Of a stretch of DNA of 64,000 nt, positions 53,801-62,241 are shown in pieces. Each line of letters begins with the position of its first letter. Positions within the stretch are counted from its first letter, which is position 1. A program made the position numbers and the translations under genes. A model generated the notes under the pieces. The model was given only the letters and a program-made list of their open reading frames with translations, was not told the origin of the DNA and did no database searches. Source of the DNA: Myxococcales bacterium (GTDB lineage: Bacteria; Myxococcota_A; Polyangia; Polyangiales; Polyangiaceae); NCBI GenBank assembly GCA_025359105.1, contig JANYHK010000005.1:41252-105251 (forward strand). The letters run 5' to 3'.

Positions 53801-55038
53801 ACGAGGCTTTGACCGCGTACGGCCTCATGGAGTTCGCGGACATGGCGAAGGTCTACGACGTCGATCGCACGATGCTCGATCGGACGGCGACCTGGCTCAT
53901 GAGCCGACGTGACGGCAAGGGCGGCTTCCAGCGCTCGAGCGAGGCGCTCGACTCGTTCGGTCGCGCGAGCGAGGCCACGACGAACGCGTACGTCGTCTGG
54001 GCGCTCGCCGAGGCGAAGCGGACGAGCGGGCTCGAGAAAGAGCTGGCGCAGTCGCGCACTCTCGGGCTCTCGACGCAGGACCCGTACCTGCTCGCGCTCG
54101 CCGCCAACACAGCGCTCTTGACCTCACCGAAGGCGGGCGAGACGAGCGCGATGGTGAAGAGCCTCGTCGCCATGCAGGGGAAGGACAAGGGCTTCTCCGG
54201 CGCGAAGGAAACGATCACGATGTCGGGCGGCGAGTCGCTCGTCATCGAGACGACCGCCCTCGCGACACTCGCGCTCGTCAAGGCGTCTCCTAACGGCGAG
54301 TACATCGGGCCGCTCCGCGACGCCGTCGACTACCTGAACACCCGTCGCGGCGGCTACGGCGCGTGGGGCAACACGCAGGCGACCATCCTCGCGCTCAAGG
54401 CTCTCGGCGCCTACGCCGAGAGCGCGCGCCAGATGCAGGCGGCCGGCAAGGCGACGCTCCTCGTGAACGGCAAGGCCGTAAGCTCCATCGCGTTCGACAA
54501 GGGGAGGCGAGACGCGCTCGTGTGGGATGACTTTGCGTCGTCGCTCAAGCCCGGGCACAACCAGATCGAGGTCCAGCTCGATGGCCAAGCGCAGCTCCCG
54601 TACTCGGTCGCCGTCTCCTACCGTTCGACGCGCCCGCAGTCGTCGGACAAGGCGAAGGTGCTCGTCACGACGACGATCGACAAGCGCGTCGTCAAGGCCG
54701 GCGAGGGCGTGAAGATCCGCGCGCACGTCGAGAACAAGACGGCGGACGGCGTGCCCATGACGCTCGCGCGCGTCGGCATCCCCGGCGGCCTCGTGTTCCA
54801 GACGTGGCAGCTCAAGGAGCTGCGCGACAAGGGGCTCGTCGACTTTTACGAGACGAGGCCGCGCGAGGTGATCCTGTACTGGCGCGCGCTGCCGCCGTCG
54901 GCCAAGAAGGACGTCGATCTCGATTTGCTCGCGCAGGTGCCCGGGACGTACGAGGCGCCCGCGACGTCGGCGTACCTTTATTACACAGCCGAGGAGAAGG
55001 CTTGGACGGCGCCGCTCAAGGTGACTGTCGAGCGGTGA
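50878..55038 (+). CDS. Alpha-2-macroglobulin family lipoprotein with thioester
   Basis: 1386 residues from the ATG at 50878 with GGGAGA upstream; the frame is open from 50764 but that part is not signal-like. Lipoprotein signal LLGAALASASCARHD. MG domains begin at SYLMTDKPLYQPGESIWLRV; a Pro/Ala-rich low-complexity segment (about 560-620) occupies the bait-region position; the A2M core contains YPLWS-free but canonical RGYDGPRTDFRETIYWNP and the thioester CFEQ near residue 912 (GGCFEQTSSTNYPN). A thioester-containing A2M anchored in the periplasm is thought to trap invading proteases, often with PBP1C; no PBP1C gene is in the window. Confidence 0.92.
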   Translation: MRKTGHLLLGAALASASCARHDGVNNPAKPTATDSVFASLEPVKLAPSAASEKIEHAIETHYQQSATRRSYLMTDKPLYQPGESIWLRVDLRATGTLAAAAPTGMNVQLVSPRGAVAAQRRILAQNGVGQGDFELPAEIEGGEYTLQMQADDGTHDARKIVVNTYEAPRLKKSIEFVRKGYGEGDNVSAAVDVARATGEPFADKALTGVVTVDDVEIARLSMKTDKEGKAIARFDLPAKIARGDGLLTLLADDGGVMESMQKRIPIVMKTLQLSLYPEGGELIDGLPGRVYFRARNTLGKPADIAGRVVDDRGAVIAEFDSIHDGLGRFELTPSADRTYKVQITKPATVTTTFDVPASKAGGCMLRSVAGPKPDTLRVAAMCNTARTLVVEAVLREKKVAGGSVDVEAGKAALLELPVPVAAQGAVRVTLFSAKDEPLAERLVYHGGAPDLRVAITADKKSYSPRDAVKLQVRTTDASGKPVQANVGVAVVDDTVLSFADDKSARLAAHLYLEPELGITDADPLEEPNYYFSDKPEAPAAMDALLAARGWRKFEWQQVLAPPPPPPPPPQVADPVALAAPPPPAPASPPGPMATAAAKPKRPPAFRAAAVANAHGGPRAQAGKDAVLKGEPRADDAKEAKAGAAMRRAPDRMRGMAGQALDREFGQGGDGDAWVPVRVFPVPQYTRGYDGPRTDFRETIYWNPGVDTGKDGTAELSFFVSDAVTAFRATAEGFSASGSPGGGEALIASKMPLSLDAHLPVEVTSGDEIRLPITITNATDGALDANLTAVFGTAFKRTGEQGVTKLQLKAGEKTTLSFPLKVVASSGDGDVDVALTTLGLRDAIKKTIRVVPLGFPFEVAASGTAKGGAKGTVHDVELGQALPGSIRATVSMFPSPVAAMTKGMDGMIREPGGCFEQTSSTNYPNVMILSYLGANDASDAQLLQKTQGTLDRGYKLLTGFETPNKGYEWFGKTPGHEALTAYGLMEFADMAKVYDVDRTMLDRTATWLMSRRDGKGGFQRSSEALDSFGRASEATTNAYVVWALAEAKRTSGLEKELAQSRTLGLSTQDPYLLALAANTALLTSPKAGETSAMVKSLVAMQGKDKGFSGAKETITMSGGESLVIETTALATLALVKASPNGEYIGPLRDAVDYLNTRRGGYGAWGNTQATILALKALGAYAESARQMQAAGKATLLVNGKAVSSIAFDKGRRDALVWDDFASSLKPGHNQIEVQLDGQAQLPYSVAVSYRSTRPQSSDKAKVLVTTTIDKRVVKAGEGVKIRAHVENKTADGVPMTLARVGIPGGLVFQTWQLKELRDKGLVDFYETRPREVILYWRALPPSAKKDVDLDLLAQVPGTYEAPATSAYLYYTAEEKAWTAPLKVTVER

Positions 55039-55045
55039 CGGGGGG

Positions 55046-55194
55046 GCGCGCGGCTTGGTGGGCTCGCCTCTCCTTCGCCGCGTCTGTGGGGCGGGGGCGC
55101 CGGCGGATGCGGTACACGCCTAGCGTTCGCGGGCCCGCCGGCGCTGACGCTCAACGCGGCGAAGGAGAGGCGAGCCCACCAAGCCTGGTTCGCT
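55046..55194. mobile_element. MITE-like palindromic repeat, complete copy
   Basis: Perfect 31-bp inverted repeats, GGCTTGGTGGGCTCGCCTCT and on (55052-55082) and its complement (55155-55185), enclose a 72-base core. A second copy in reverse orientation is at 63766-63864. No transposase inside; no clear target duplication. Confidence 0.65.
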
Positions 55195-55296
55195 GAAGAT
55201 GCGGCGGGGTCGAAGGTGGTGCAGGGCTGACGAGCGTCGGGCCCGCGATCGGCGGCCCGGTTGCGCGCGCGTCCGTTGGTGGTAAGCCTGGCGGCG

Positions 55297-56046
55297 ATGT
55301 CCTCCCTGCGGGTTGCTCCGTTTTTCGTCGCGCTCGCGCTGATGGCGCCCGCGTCGATCGCGCCGGCCGCGGCTCCGCCGGCGAAGCCCTGGTGCGCGCC
55401 CGAGGTGACCGAGCTCGCCGATCACGTGTGCTACTTCGACGGCGGCGTTCCCGAGGACGGCCGGCATACGCTCGTCATCTACATGCACGGCATGCTCGCG
55501 ACGACGCCGGGGTTTCAGTACCTCCAGCAGCGCGCGCTGGCGCTCCACGCGAAGAAGCATGGCTTCACGGTGCTTCTACCCACGTCGCCGCTCACGGCGG
55601 GCGGCTACCTGTGGCCGACGTCGGTGGCGGCGCAGAAGGAGCAAGAGCCCGCGCTCCTCGCTGGGCTCGCGGCGTCGCGTGCCAAGCTCGAAGAGAAGCT
55701 GGGCCATCGGTTCGACGAGGTCTTCGTCGTCGGCTTCTCGAGCGGCGCGTACTACGCGAGCTCGCTCGCCTTGAGGAGCGCCCTCGACGTCGACGGGTAC
55801 ATGGTCCTGGCGGGCGCGGCTTCCTGGGGACCGAAGCAAACGCCAGGCAAGCGCGCGCCGATCTTCGTGGGCGTCTCCGCCGCCGACAAGGCGACCGCGC
55901 CGGACTCGCGCGGCTTCGCCGGAACGCTCGCCGCCATGGGCTGGCCATACCGCGCCGAGGAGCGCCAAGCGGGCCACATGGTGGACTGGACGTTCATGGC
56001 GCACGGGATCGCCTGGCTCCGCGGGAAGGCGCGCGCGACCAGGTAA
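55297..56046 (+). CDS. Secreted alpha/beta hydrolase
   Basis: 249 residues. Signal peptide (FFVALALMAPASIAPAAA), then a hydrolase fold with the HTLVIYMHGM strand (oxyanion region), nucleophile elbow VVGFSSGAYYAS (Ser in GFSSG) and a late His (RQAGHMVDW). Similar to plasmid-borne or surface esterases/PHB depolymerase-like proteins; substrate unknown. A cysteine pair (WCAPEVTELADHVCYF) could form a disulphide. Confidence 0.8.
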   Translation: MSSLRVAPFFVALALMAPASIAPAAAPPAKPWCAPEVTELADHVCYFDGGVPEDGRHTLVIYMHGMLATTPGFQYLQQRALALHAKKHGFTVLLPTSPLTAGGYLWPTSVAAQKEQEPALLAGLAASRAKLEEKLGHRFDEVFVVGFSSGAYYASSLALRSALDVDGYMVLAGAASWGPKQTPGKRAPIFVGVSAADKATAPDSRGFAGTLAAMGWPYRAEERQAGHMVDWTFMAHGIAWLRGKARATR

Positions 56047-56110
56047 CGCGCGGCGGAGTCGCCGGAGCCCCCGCTTCGCGCGAGGCCTCCTCCGTGCTAG
56101 CGACGGGCTC

Positions 56111-58295
56111 GTGACGAAGACCGCGGTACCCGAGCCGATGGAGCGGGGCATCGCCCTGACCGTGGGCGGCCGCTTCGTCTTCGATTCCGCCGCCCCGGAC
56201 GCACGCGACGTCGCTGTGGCGGCGCTCGATCTCGCGACGGATCCGGGCGCGTCGCTCGCGCCGTCGCTCGCGTACGTGCGCGACCTGGCGCGGCGCTTCA
56301 TCGCGGCGGCGTGCAAGACCGCCGACCTCGACGCCGCCGTGAGCGCGCAGCTGCCGGTGCCGACCGATCTCGACGCGTGGTGCGAGGCGGCCCCGCCGTT
56401 CGCCGGCGGCGAGGTGCTGACGACGACGGCGCTGGCGACGTTCTGGGGGCAGCTCGAGGTCGCGTGGAAGCGCGCGTGGTCGGCGTCCGGCGAGACGCTC
56501 GAGGCGTTCCTGCGGCAGCGCGGCGGCGAGTGGCACCTCCTCGGGCGCATCTTCTTTCACCTCGCGGAGAAGAAGGGGGACGCCGAACGCCCCTTTGCGT
56601 TCCTGGCGACGTACACGGCGAACGTCTCCGAGAAGGAGCGCGTCAAGCACGTCCCGCTCGGGCGCGCGCTCACGGAGTACGCGGGGGCGCGCAACAAGGC
56701 AGCGCTCCTTGCGCTCCTCACGCCCGTTGGATTTCTCGGTCCGAACGACGCTCGACGGCGAGGAGCTCACCTCGGACGACCTCGCCGCGTTGCGCCGCGA
56801 GGGGGACGGCCTCGCCCTCGTCAGAGGCAAGTGGGTCGAGATCGATAGCGAGCGCCTGGACGCCGTGCTCGCCCACTGGAAGACGGCGCAAGAGAGCGCG
56901 CACGAGGGGGTCTCCTTCCTCGACGCCATGCGGATGATCGCCGGCGCGAAGCTGCGCGAGGATGACACGTCGGACGATGCCGCGCGCGCGCGCGCCGAAG
57001 CCGCCTGGTCCACCGTGCGCGCCGGCGACTGGCTCGCCGGGGCGCTCGCGTCGCTGCGGAGCCCGGAGGGACGCAAGGAAGCGGATCCCGGCGGCGATCT
57101 GAAGGCGACCCTGCGTCCGTACCAGGCGGCGGGTGTCTCGTGGCTGTGGACGCTGCATCGCCTCGGCCTCGGCGGCTGCCTCGCCGACGACATGGGGCTC
57201 GGCAAGACGATCCAGGTGATCGCGTTCCTGCTCCTCTTGAAGCGCCACGAGCCGGGCGCGGTCCACTTGCTCGTGTTGCCGGCGTCGCTCCTCGGCAACT
57301 GGAAGTCGGAGCTCGATCGCTTCGCGCCGAGCCTGCGTGTGCTCATCGCGCACTCGGCGTACACGCCCCAGCAGCGGCTGGAGGAGCTGGAGCGATCCGC
57401 GTCGGTGTCGCTCGACGCCTACGACGTCGTCATCACGACGTACGGTGGTCTGCCACGGCTTCCGTGGCTGGTCGCGACGAAGTGGGGCGCGCTGGTGCTC
57501 GACGAGGCGCAGGCGATCAAGAACCCGGGCACGAAGCATGCGCGCGCGGCCAAGGCGCTCCGCGCGCGCACCCGCCTCGCGCTCACCGGGACGCCAGTAG
57601 AGAACCGGTCGGGCGATCTGTGGTCACTCTTCGATTTCGTCCTGCCGGGACACCTCGGAAGCGCCAAAGAGTTCGGCCGCTTCACCAGGAAGCTCGCCGC
57701 CGAGCCCACGCGTGGCTACGCGCCGCTCCGCGCCCTCGTGCGCCCCTACGTCTTGCGGCGCCTCAAGACCGACCGATCCATCATCGACGACCTGCCCGAA
57801 AAGACCGAGGTGCGCGCGTACGCGGGACTCAGCAAGCGCCAGATCGCCCTCTATCAGGAGGCGGCAGACGCGCTCGGCGCGAAGCTCCGCGCCGCCGAGG
57901 GCATTGAGCGTCGCGGCGCGATCCTGGCGTCTCTGACGCGCTTCAAGCAGATCTGCAACCACCCGTCGCAGTGGTTGCGCGACGGCGCGTACGCTCCCGC
58001 CGACAGCGGCAAGCTCCTCCGCCTCGCCGAGATCGCGGAGACGATCGCCGCCCGTCGCGAGAAGGTGCTCGTGTTCACGCAGTTCCGCGAGATGGTCGAT
58101 CCGCTCGCGCGCTTCCTGGCGCCGCTCTTCGGCCGCCCCGGGCTCGTCCTCCACGGCGAGACGGCCATCAAGTCCCGCAAGGCGCTGGTCGACGCGTTCC
58201 AGGGCGAAGACGGCCCTCCGTTCTTCGTGCTGTCCCTCAAGGCCGGAGGCACCGGGTTGAACCTCACCGCCGACGAAGCCGTCGAGACGTCGTGA
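56111..58295 (+). pseudogene. SNF2-type DEAD/DEAH helicase, internally deleted and truncated
   Basis: The first frame (GTG at 56111) codes the N-terminal part to ARNKAALLALLTPV; near 56730 the homologous sequence continues in another frame (DFSVRTTLDGEELTSDDL). Roughly 100-150 residues normally between these segments are missing, so an internal deletion probably caused the shift. Helicase motifs follow: LADDMGLGKTIQVI (I), LDEAQAIKNPGT (DEAQ box), LALTGTPVENRSG (III) and LKAGGTGLNLTA (V). The frame then stops at 58295, before motif VI (RxHRxGQ), which intact SNF2 proteins need. Both defects argue for a pseudogene; a sequencing error could explain only the first. Confidence 0.75.
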
Positions 58296-58399
58296 GCCGG
58301 CGAAGTGACGCCACGCGCTCTCGGGGCTATCAGGGATCGACCCTCGCGCCGCCGGCAACCAGCAAGACGAGAATGGCGTAACGTCGGCCCCGCTCGCGC
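58296..58399. other. Junction between two gene remnants
   Basis: About 100 bases between the truncated helicase and the TPR fragment, without coding sense. This probably marks a deletion or insertion scar. Confidence 0.35.
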
Positions 58400-58753
58400 T
58401 CAGCCACGGCCACGACTGCGAAGGCGCGAAATCAAGCTGCGCAGGGTGTCGAGGGTCAAATTGCGCTCAAGCCACTCGGCCGCGCGAGCTGCAACCGCAG
58501 TCGGAGCGCGTGGCCCAAGTGCGATCGCCACCTCGCGAGCCGCGTCCGCCATCAGGCCCATCTCGCCATAGGCGCAGCCAAGGTCGAGATGGGCACCGGC
58601 ATCCTCGACGGTGAGGACCTGTTCGAGTCCCTTCTTGAACTCCGAGAGGAGCGGCCCTGCCTCGAGGGCACCCGACGTCGCTGCAGTGGTGGCACGCGGC
58701 CGGTACGGTCGCCACATTGCGGAGTCGTCGCTCCGGCCCGCACTCTCGACCAA
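58400..58753 (-). pseudogene. C-terminal fragment of a TPR protein
   Basis: The minus frame from about 58665 reads LLSEFKKGLEQVLTVEDAG then AHLDLGCAYGEMGLMADAAR, a C-terminal TPR module like those ending many delta-proteobacterial proteins (thYdLGiAYkEMGL pattern), and ends with RSLISRLRSRGRG. Upstream the frame becomes non-coding, so only the 3' end survives. Confidence 0.45.
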
Positions 58754-58876
58754 GGCACCCAGGAAGCCGAGGCATGGTCGACACAGCCTGTCGCGCGCGA
58801 CGGGGATGGTGTCGCCGTCGGCCGCTCCACAGGGCGCCGCAGGGCGGGACGGCAGAATCGGCGCTCACCTTACGAG

Positions 58877-58927
58877 CCTAGCCCGAGTCCGCTGCCCACG
58901 ACACGGATCGCGCGCACGCCGTGCTCT
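58877..58927. repeat. 51-bp dispersed repeat, copy 1
   Basis: CCTAGCCCGAGTCCGCTGCC and on; matches 63699-63749 at 48 of 51 positions in the same orientation. It is followed at 58934 by a piece (CGAGCCCACCAAGCCGCGCG) of the MITE-like arm. Confidence 0.65.
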
Positions 58928-58958
58928 CTCTCCCGAGCCCACCAAGCCGCGCGCCCTC

Positions 58959-59489
58959 CTAGAGGCCGATCCAGTAGCGGCGCTTGCGAGGCCTGTCGGG
59001 GGCGAGGACCAGGGTCTCCTGCAGCACGCCTCCGTTCTTCTCGATGACACGAATGGAGGCCGCGTTCGTGTCGTCGCACGTGACGAGCACCTCCGTGAGG
59101 CCGAGGGCGCGCGCCACCGGCAACGCTTGACGCAGCATCTCCGTCGCGACGCCGCGGCCCCGGAACGACGGCACGGTGTCGTAGCCGATGTGTCCGCCTT
59201 CGATGCGCAGCGTCGCGGTGAGCTCGTGCCGGATGGAGATGCGCCCTGCGAAGCGCTCTTCGGTCACTGCCCACAGGTGCGTCGCCGGGACGAACGTCGC
59301 GGTCCTCCGCGTGGCGTCGGCCAGCTTCGTGGCCACGAACCCTGCAAAATCGCGCTCGATCGTCGCGAGGTCGCCTCCGGTCCACCAGGGGAGGCCTTCG
59401 TGTTGGAACTCACCGAGCGCCTGCAAGAAGCTCTCACGGTAAACCTCCGCGGGCGGAACGAGACGGAGCTCCTGTCGAACGACCCTCAC
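58959..59489 (-). CDS. GNAT N-acetyltransferase
   Basis: 176 residues from the GTG at 59489, overlapping the S41 peptidase stop by 4 bases. GNAT fold with IGYDTVPSFRGRGVATEML (acetyl-CoA pyrophosphate-binding RGRG), then VLVTCDDTNAASIRVIEKNG and a C-terminal KRRYWIGL strand. N-terminal part resembles COG3981-type predicted acetyltransferases. Substrate unknown. Confidence 0.85.
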   Translation of the reverse strand: MRVVRQELRLVPPAEVYRESFLQALGEFQHEGLPWWTGGDLATIERDFAGFVATKLADATRRTATFVPATHLWAVTEERFAGRISIRHELTATLRIEGGHIGYDTVPSFRGRGVATEMLRQALPVARALGLTEVLVTCDDTNAASIRVIEKNGGVLQETLVLAPDRPRKRRYWIGL

Positions 59490-61018
59490 GGCGCGGCCGC
59501 CTTGGCGAAGGACGCCTTCCACGCCGTCGTGAGGCCCACCGTCGCCTTCGTCGCGCGCTGGAACGGCGTGTCGCGCGAGGCGAACGGCACGAGCACGTCG
59601 GGAACGAGGCCGCTCACCTCGTTGGTGCCGTCTGCGCGCAGGCGTGCGCAATCGGGGGCGTGGAGGTGTCCCTGCGAATGCGGGAGGGTCACCGGAATTC
59701 CGCCGTTCGTGAACCCGCAACCCGAGCCGGTCGTGAGGCTACCGACGACGCGCGCCGCGTGGTTGTCCACGAGCATCGCCGCGAACTCCTCCGAGGCCGA
59801 CGCCGTCTGCCCGTCGACGAGCACGAAGAGCGGAAGCGTCGACGCCCCCTCGTGGTAGCGAAGCGCGCGCAGGCCGAAGAGGCGGTCCGCCGAGGCCCAC
59901 CCCTCGAACGAGCCGGGCTTCGCGTGAGGAACGAGGCCGGACGTGTAGAGCTTGTCGGTGACGAGCTGCGTGCACGCGGGCTTCGGCGCGCCGGCCGTGA
60001 AGAGAGGGCGTAGATCGCACGGCGTGCTCGCGAGCTCGGCCGCCGCCCGCAGCGTGGCCTCGGCCTTCGCGAGGATGGGATCGTCCTTCTTCGCGCGGTC
60101 GGCCTGCACCTCGGCGAGGTCCTTGCGAAGGCGCTTGGCCCAGTGCTCGTGACGCACGAAGCCGAGCCGCGGCGCGCGAAGGGGGACCTTCGTGAGCACA
60201 CGGGCAGCGGCCTCTACCCAGTCGTTTCCGCCGCCGTTGCGGGTGAGGTCGACCACGAGCGCAGAGGCGCCCGCCTTCTGGAGGACGGCTGCGCGCCGCT
60301 CGAGCGCCGCGGTCATGCGGTTCCAGACGTCGAACATCAGCTTCTCCTCGCACGTGTCGTCGCACGCCGCGTCGTCCGCGAGCGCGAGCTCCTTGCGCGC
60401 CGCCTCACACAACGCCGGGTGGATCTGCTCCATGAAGAGCCCGATGCGCACCGTCCCGACCTTCACGTCGTTCGGCAGCTTCAAGAGGCCGCCGGGGAAC
60501 TCGACCCCGTCGGCGTCGTCGATGGCGCGAAAGGCTCCGGTGGCCGCGAAGTCGATGCCCGGCTTGGGCTCGCGCTTGCCGTATCCGAGGCGAGCGCACA
60601 ACGGCCCGGTCGGCGCGGCGGTCGCCGCTCCCTTCGCTTCCCCTTTCTCGTTCCACTCGAGGAACAGGTGCCCGTCACCGAACGCCTCGAGGAACCCCTC
60701 GAGCGCGCGCTTGCCGTCCGCCTCGGACTTCGCCTCGCGGAGGCGCGCCTGCGTCTTCGCGGTGAGCGCGGGCAGGTCCATCTTTCGCTCGAACGCCGCC
60801 CACTCCAGGTTCGCGTAGTGCGACGCGAGCTCGCGCACGAGCAAGTCGAGATCGCCGAGCCAGGGCGCCGCGTCGAACGGAGGCGACGCGGGCGAGGCGA
60901 CGACGGCGGTGACAGGCGGCGGCGCGGTCCCGTGCGGCGCCACGCTCGGACATGGCAGAGGCGCAGCGGCACAGGACGCGAGGAGGGCCGAGGCTACGAG
61001 GACAGACGGGCGGAGCAT
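59486..61018 (-). CDS. S41 family peptidase-like lipoprotein
   Basis: 510 residues. Signal VASALLASCAAAPLPC with lipobox near residue 16. An N-terminal helical domain (YANLEWAAFERKMDLPAL) and FGDGHLFLEW, then the tail-specific protease fold: ASALVVDLTRNGGGNDW and FVLVDGQTASASEEFAAML, which carries the catalytic Ser. A cysteine-rich insert is seen between. S41 peptidases cut exported proteins near their C-termini. Start of a minus-strand pair with the acetyltransferase. Confidence 0.85.
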   Translation of the reverse strand: MLRPSVLVASALLASCAAAPLPCPSVAPHGTAPPPVTAVVASPASPPFDAAPWLGDLDLLVRELASHYANLEWAAFERKMDLPALTAKTQARLREAKSEADGKRALEGFLEAFGDGHLFLEWNEKGEAKGAATAAPTGPLCARLGYGKREPKPGIDFAATGAFRAIDDADGVEFPGGLLKLPNDVKVGTVRIGLFMEQIHPALCEAARKELALADDAACDDTCEEKLMFDVWNRMTAALERRAAVLQKAGASALVVDLTRNGGGNDWVEAAARVLTKVPLRAPRLGFVRHEHWAKRLRKDLAEVQADRAKKDDPILAKAEATLRAAAELASTPCDLRPLFTAGAPKPACTQLVTDKLYTSGLVPHAKPGSFEGWASADRLFGLRALRYHEGASTLPLFVLVDGQTASASEEFAAMLVDNHAARVVGSLTTGSGCGFTNGGIPVTLPHSQGHLHAPDCARLRADGTNEVSGLVPDVLVPFASRDTPFQRATKATVGLTTAWKASFAKAAAP

Positions 61019-61113
61019 GCGAACGAGTTACACGAAAAGCGGCCTGCAAGGGTTCGCCATGATGGCGAAGCCCCTCGCTAGGAACGGCGAATCTGCCCAA
61101 GCCTCGCGTTCCC

Positions 61114-61890
61114 TCAGAACCGCACGGAGAGCGCCGCGCCGCCGCCGCGGCGAAGCGGGGTCGCGGCGAGGTCCCACCGGGCGCGCACGCCGTGCTTCGG
61201 GGGAGGCGCCCCGGCCAGCGTCGCGACCGTCGACAGCGTGCTCGCGTTCACGACGAGCGCGACACCCGCGCCGGCGAGCACCCCGCCGCCGATCGCAATG
61301 CCGATGCCGGTCGTCCTCGCCTTCTGCGCCTGCCTGTCCGCAGCCTGGTGCGCCGGATCGCCGTGGCAGGCCGCCCAGGTGATGCTCGGATCGCACGACA
61401 GGTTCAGGTACGAGAGGCCCGACAGCGTGTACGCGAGGAGGCCACCGACCACACCCAGCGCTCCCGCGCCGATGAGGACGCCTCCGAACGCGCCACGCGC
61501 CACGCGATCGGAGCGCAGCGCGGGCGCCACGCTCATCTCGACGCGGTCGCCCGGCTGCCCTTCGAGGACGCGCGGCTCGGACTCGAGGAAGGCCTCGCCG
61601 CCGATGCGGACGCGCGTCCCGGCGAGGAGACGCGCGGTGCACGGGGAGCTGCATACCGGCATCCATTCTCCGCGCGCGTCCTCGCGCTCGAGCATCACGT
61701 GACGCTCCGAAGGAACGTGAACGACGAGCCGTGCGTCGACCGGGGCTGCCGACGTCTCGGGCGCGTCGGACGCGACAGGCGCAGCCGCGGTGACGGGCGC
61801 AGGGGCTTCCGCGTGAGCGACGCTGCTCGCGGTGGCGACGAGGAGGAACAAGAGCGCGGAGGCGGCCTTCGCACGACGACCGGAGATCAT
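61114..61890 (-). CDS. Exported protein with PEGA-like region and hydrophobic helices
   Basis: 258 residues. Signal peptide (ALLFLLVATASSVAHA), an Ala/Pro linker, a beta-rich domain (LVVHVPSERHVMLEREDARG) with CSSPC, then two hydrophobic glycine-rich helices (GVLIGAGALGVVGGLLAY, GIAIGGGVLAGAGVALVV). Similar layouts are common in myxobacterial periplasmic proteins with unknown roles. Confidence 0.65.
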   Translation of the reverse strand: MISGRRAKAASALLFLLVATASSVAHAEAPAPVTAAAPVASDAPETSAAPVDARLVVHVPSERHVMLEREDARGEWMPVCSSPCTARLLAGTRVRIGGEAFLESEPRVLEGQPGDRVEMSVAPALRSDRVARGAFGGVLIGAGALGVVGGLLAYTLSGLSYLNLSCDPSITWAACHGDPAHQAADRQAQKARTTGIGIAIGGGVLAGAGVALVVNASTLSTVATLAGAPPPKHGVRARWDLAATPLRRGGGAALSVRF

Positions 61891-62241
61891 GCGGGGAGGT
61901 AGTGCACCGCATATGCCACGCGCACGCGACGGCGTTTTCCAGGGATATCGGGCGACCCCGGCGGCCCTGCCCCTTCCGGCGTGTCGCGTGTGCGTCTACA
62001 CCGTGAAGGCCCGACTACAGGGGGCAAGCGCGCAAGGCTTGGTTGGGCTTCTCGCAGCAGTCTCCTGTGCACACTCGTGCGGACGAAAGTCGGCAGCGCG
62101 ACCCTGGAACGCGCCAAGGTGGATCTCCGCAAACGGGCGACGTGCCACGAGCGCCCACGCCGTCAGCGGAAAACGCGCAGCGGCACTTCACGCTGGGGCG
62201 CCGGTCGCGTTCTGGCATGACCCCTGCTCAACAGCGCTGTC
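61891..62241. other. Intergenic region
   Basis: 351 bases between two divergent genes. It contains no open frame with coding character and no repeat that I could see; it should carry the promoters of both neighbours. Confidence 0.4.

Noticed and set aside
55083..55154. Core of the palindromic element as a coding region
   Set aside because: Open frames through it are short and change with each copy; the inverted-repeat structure is the conserved feature.
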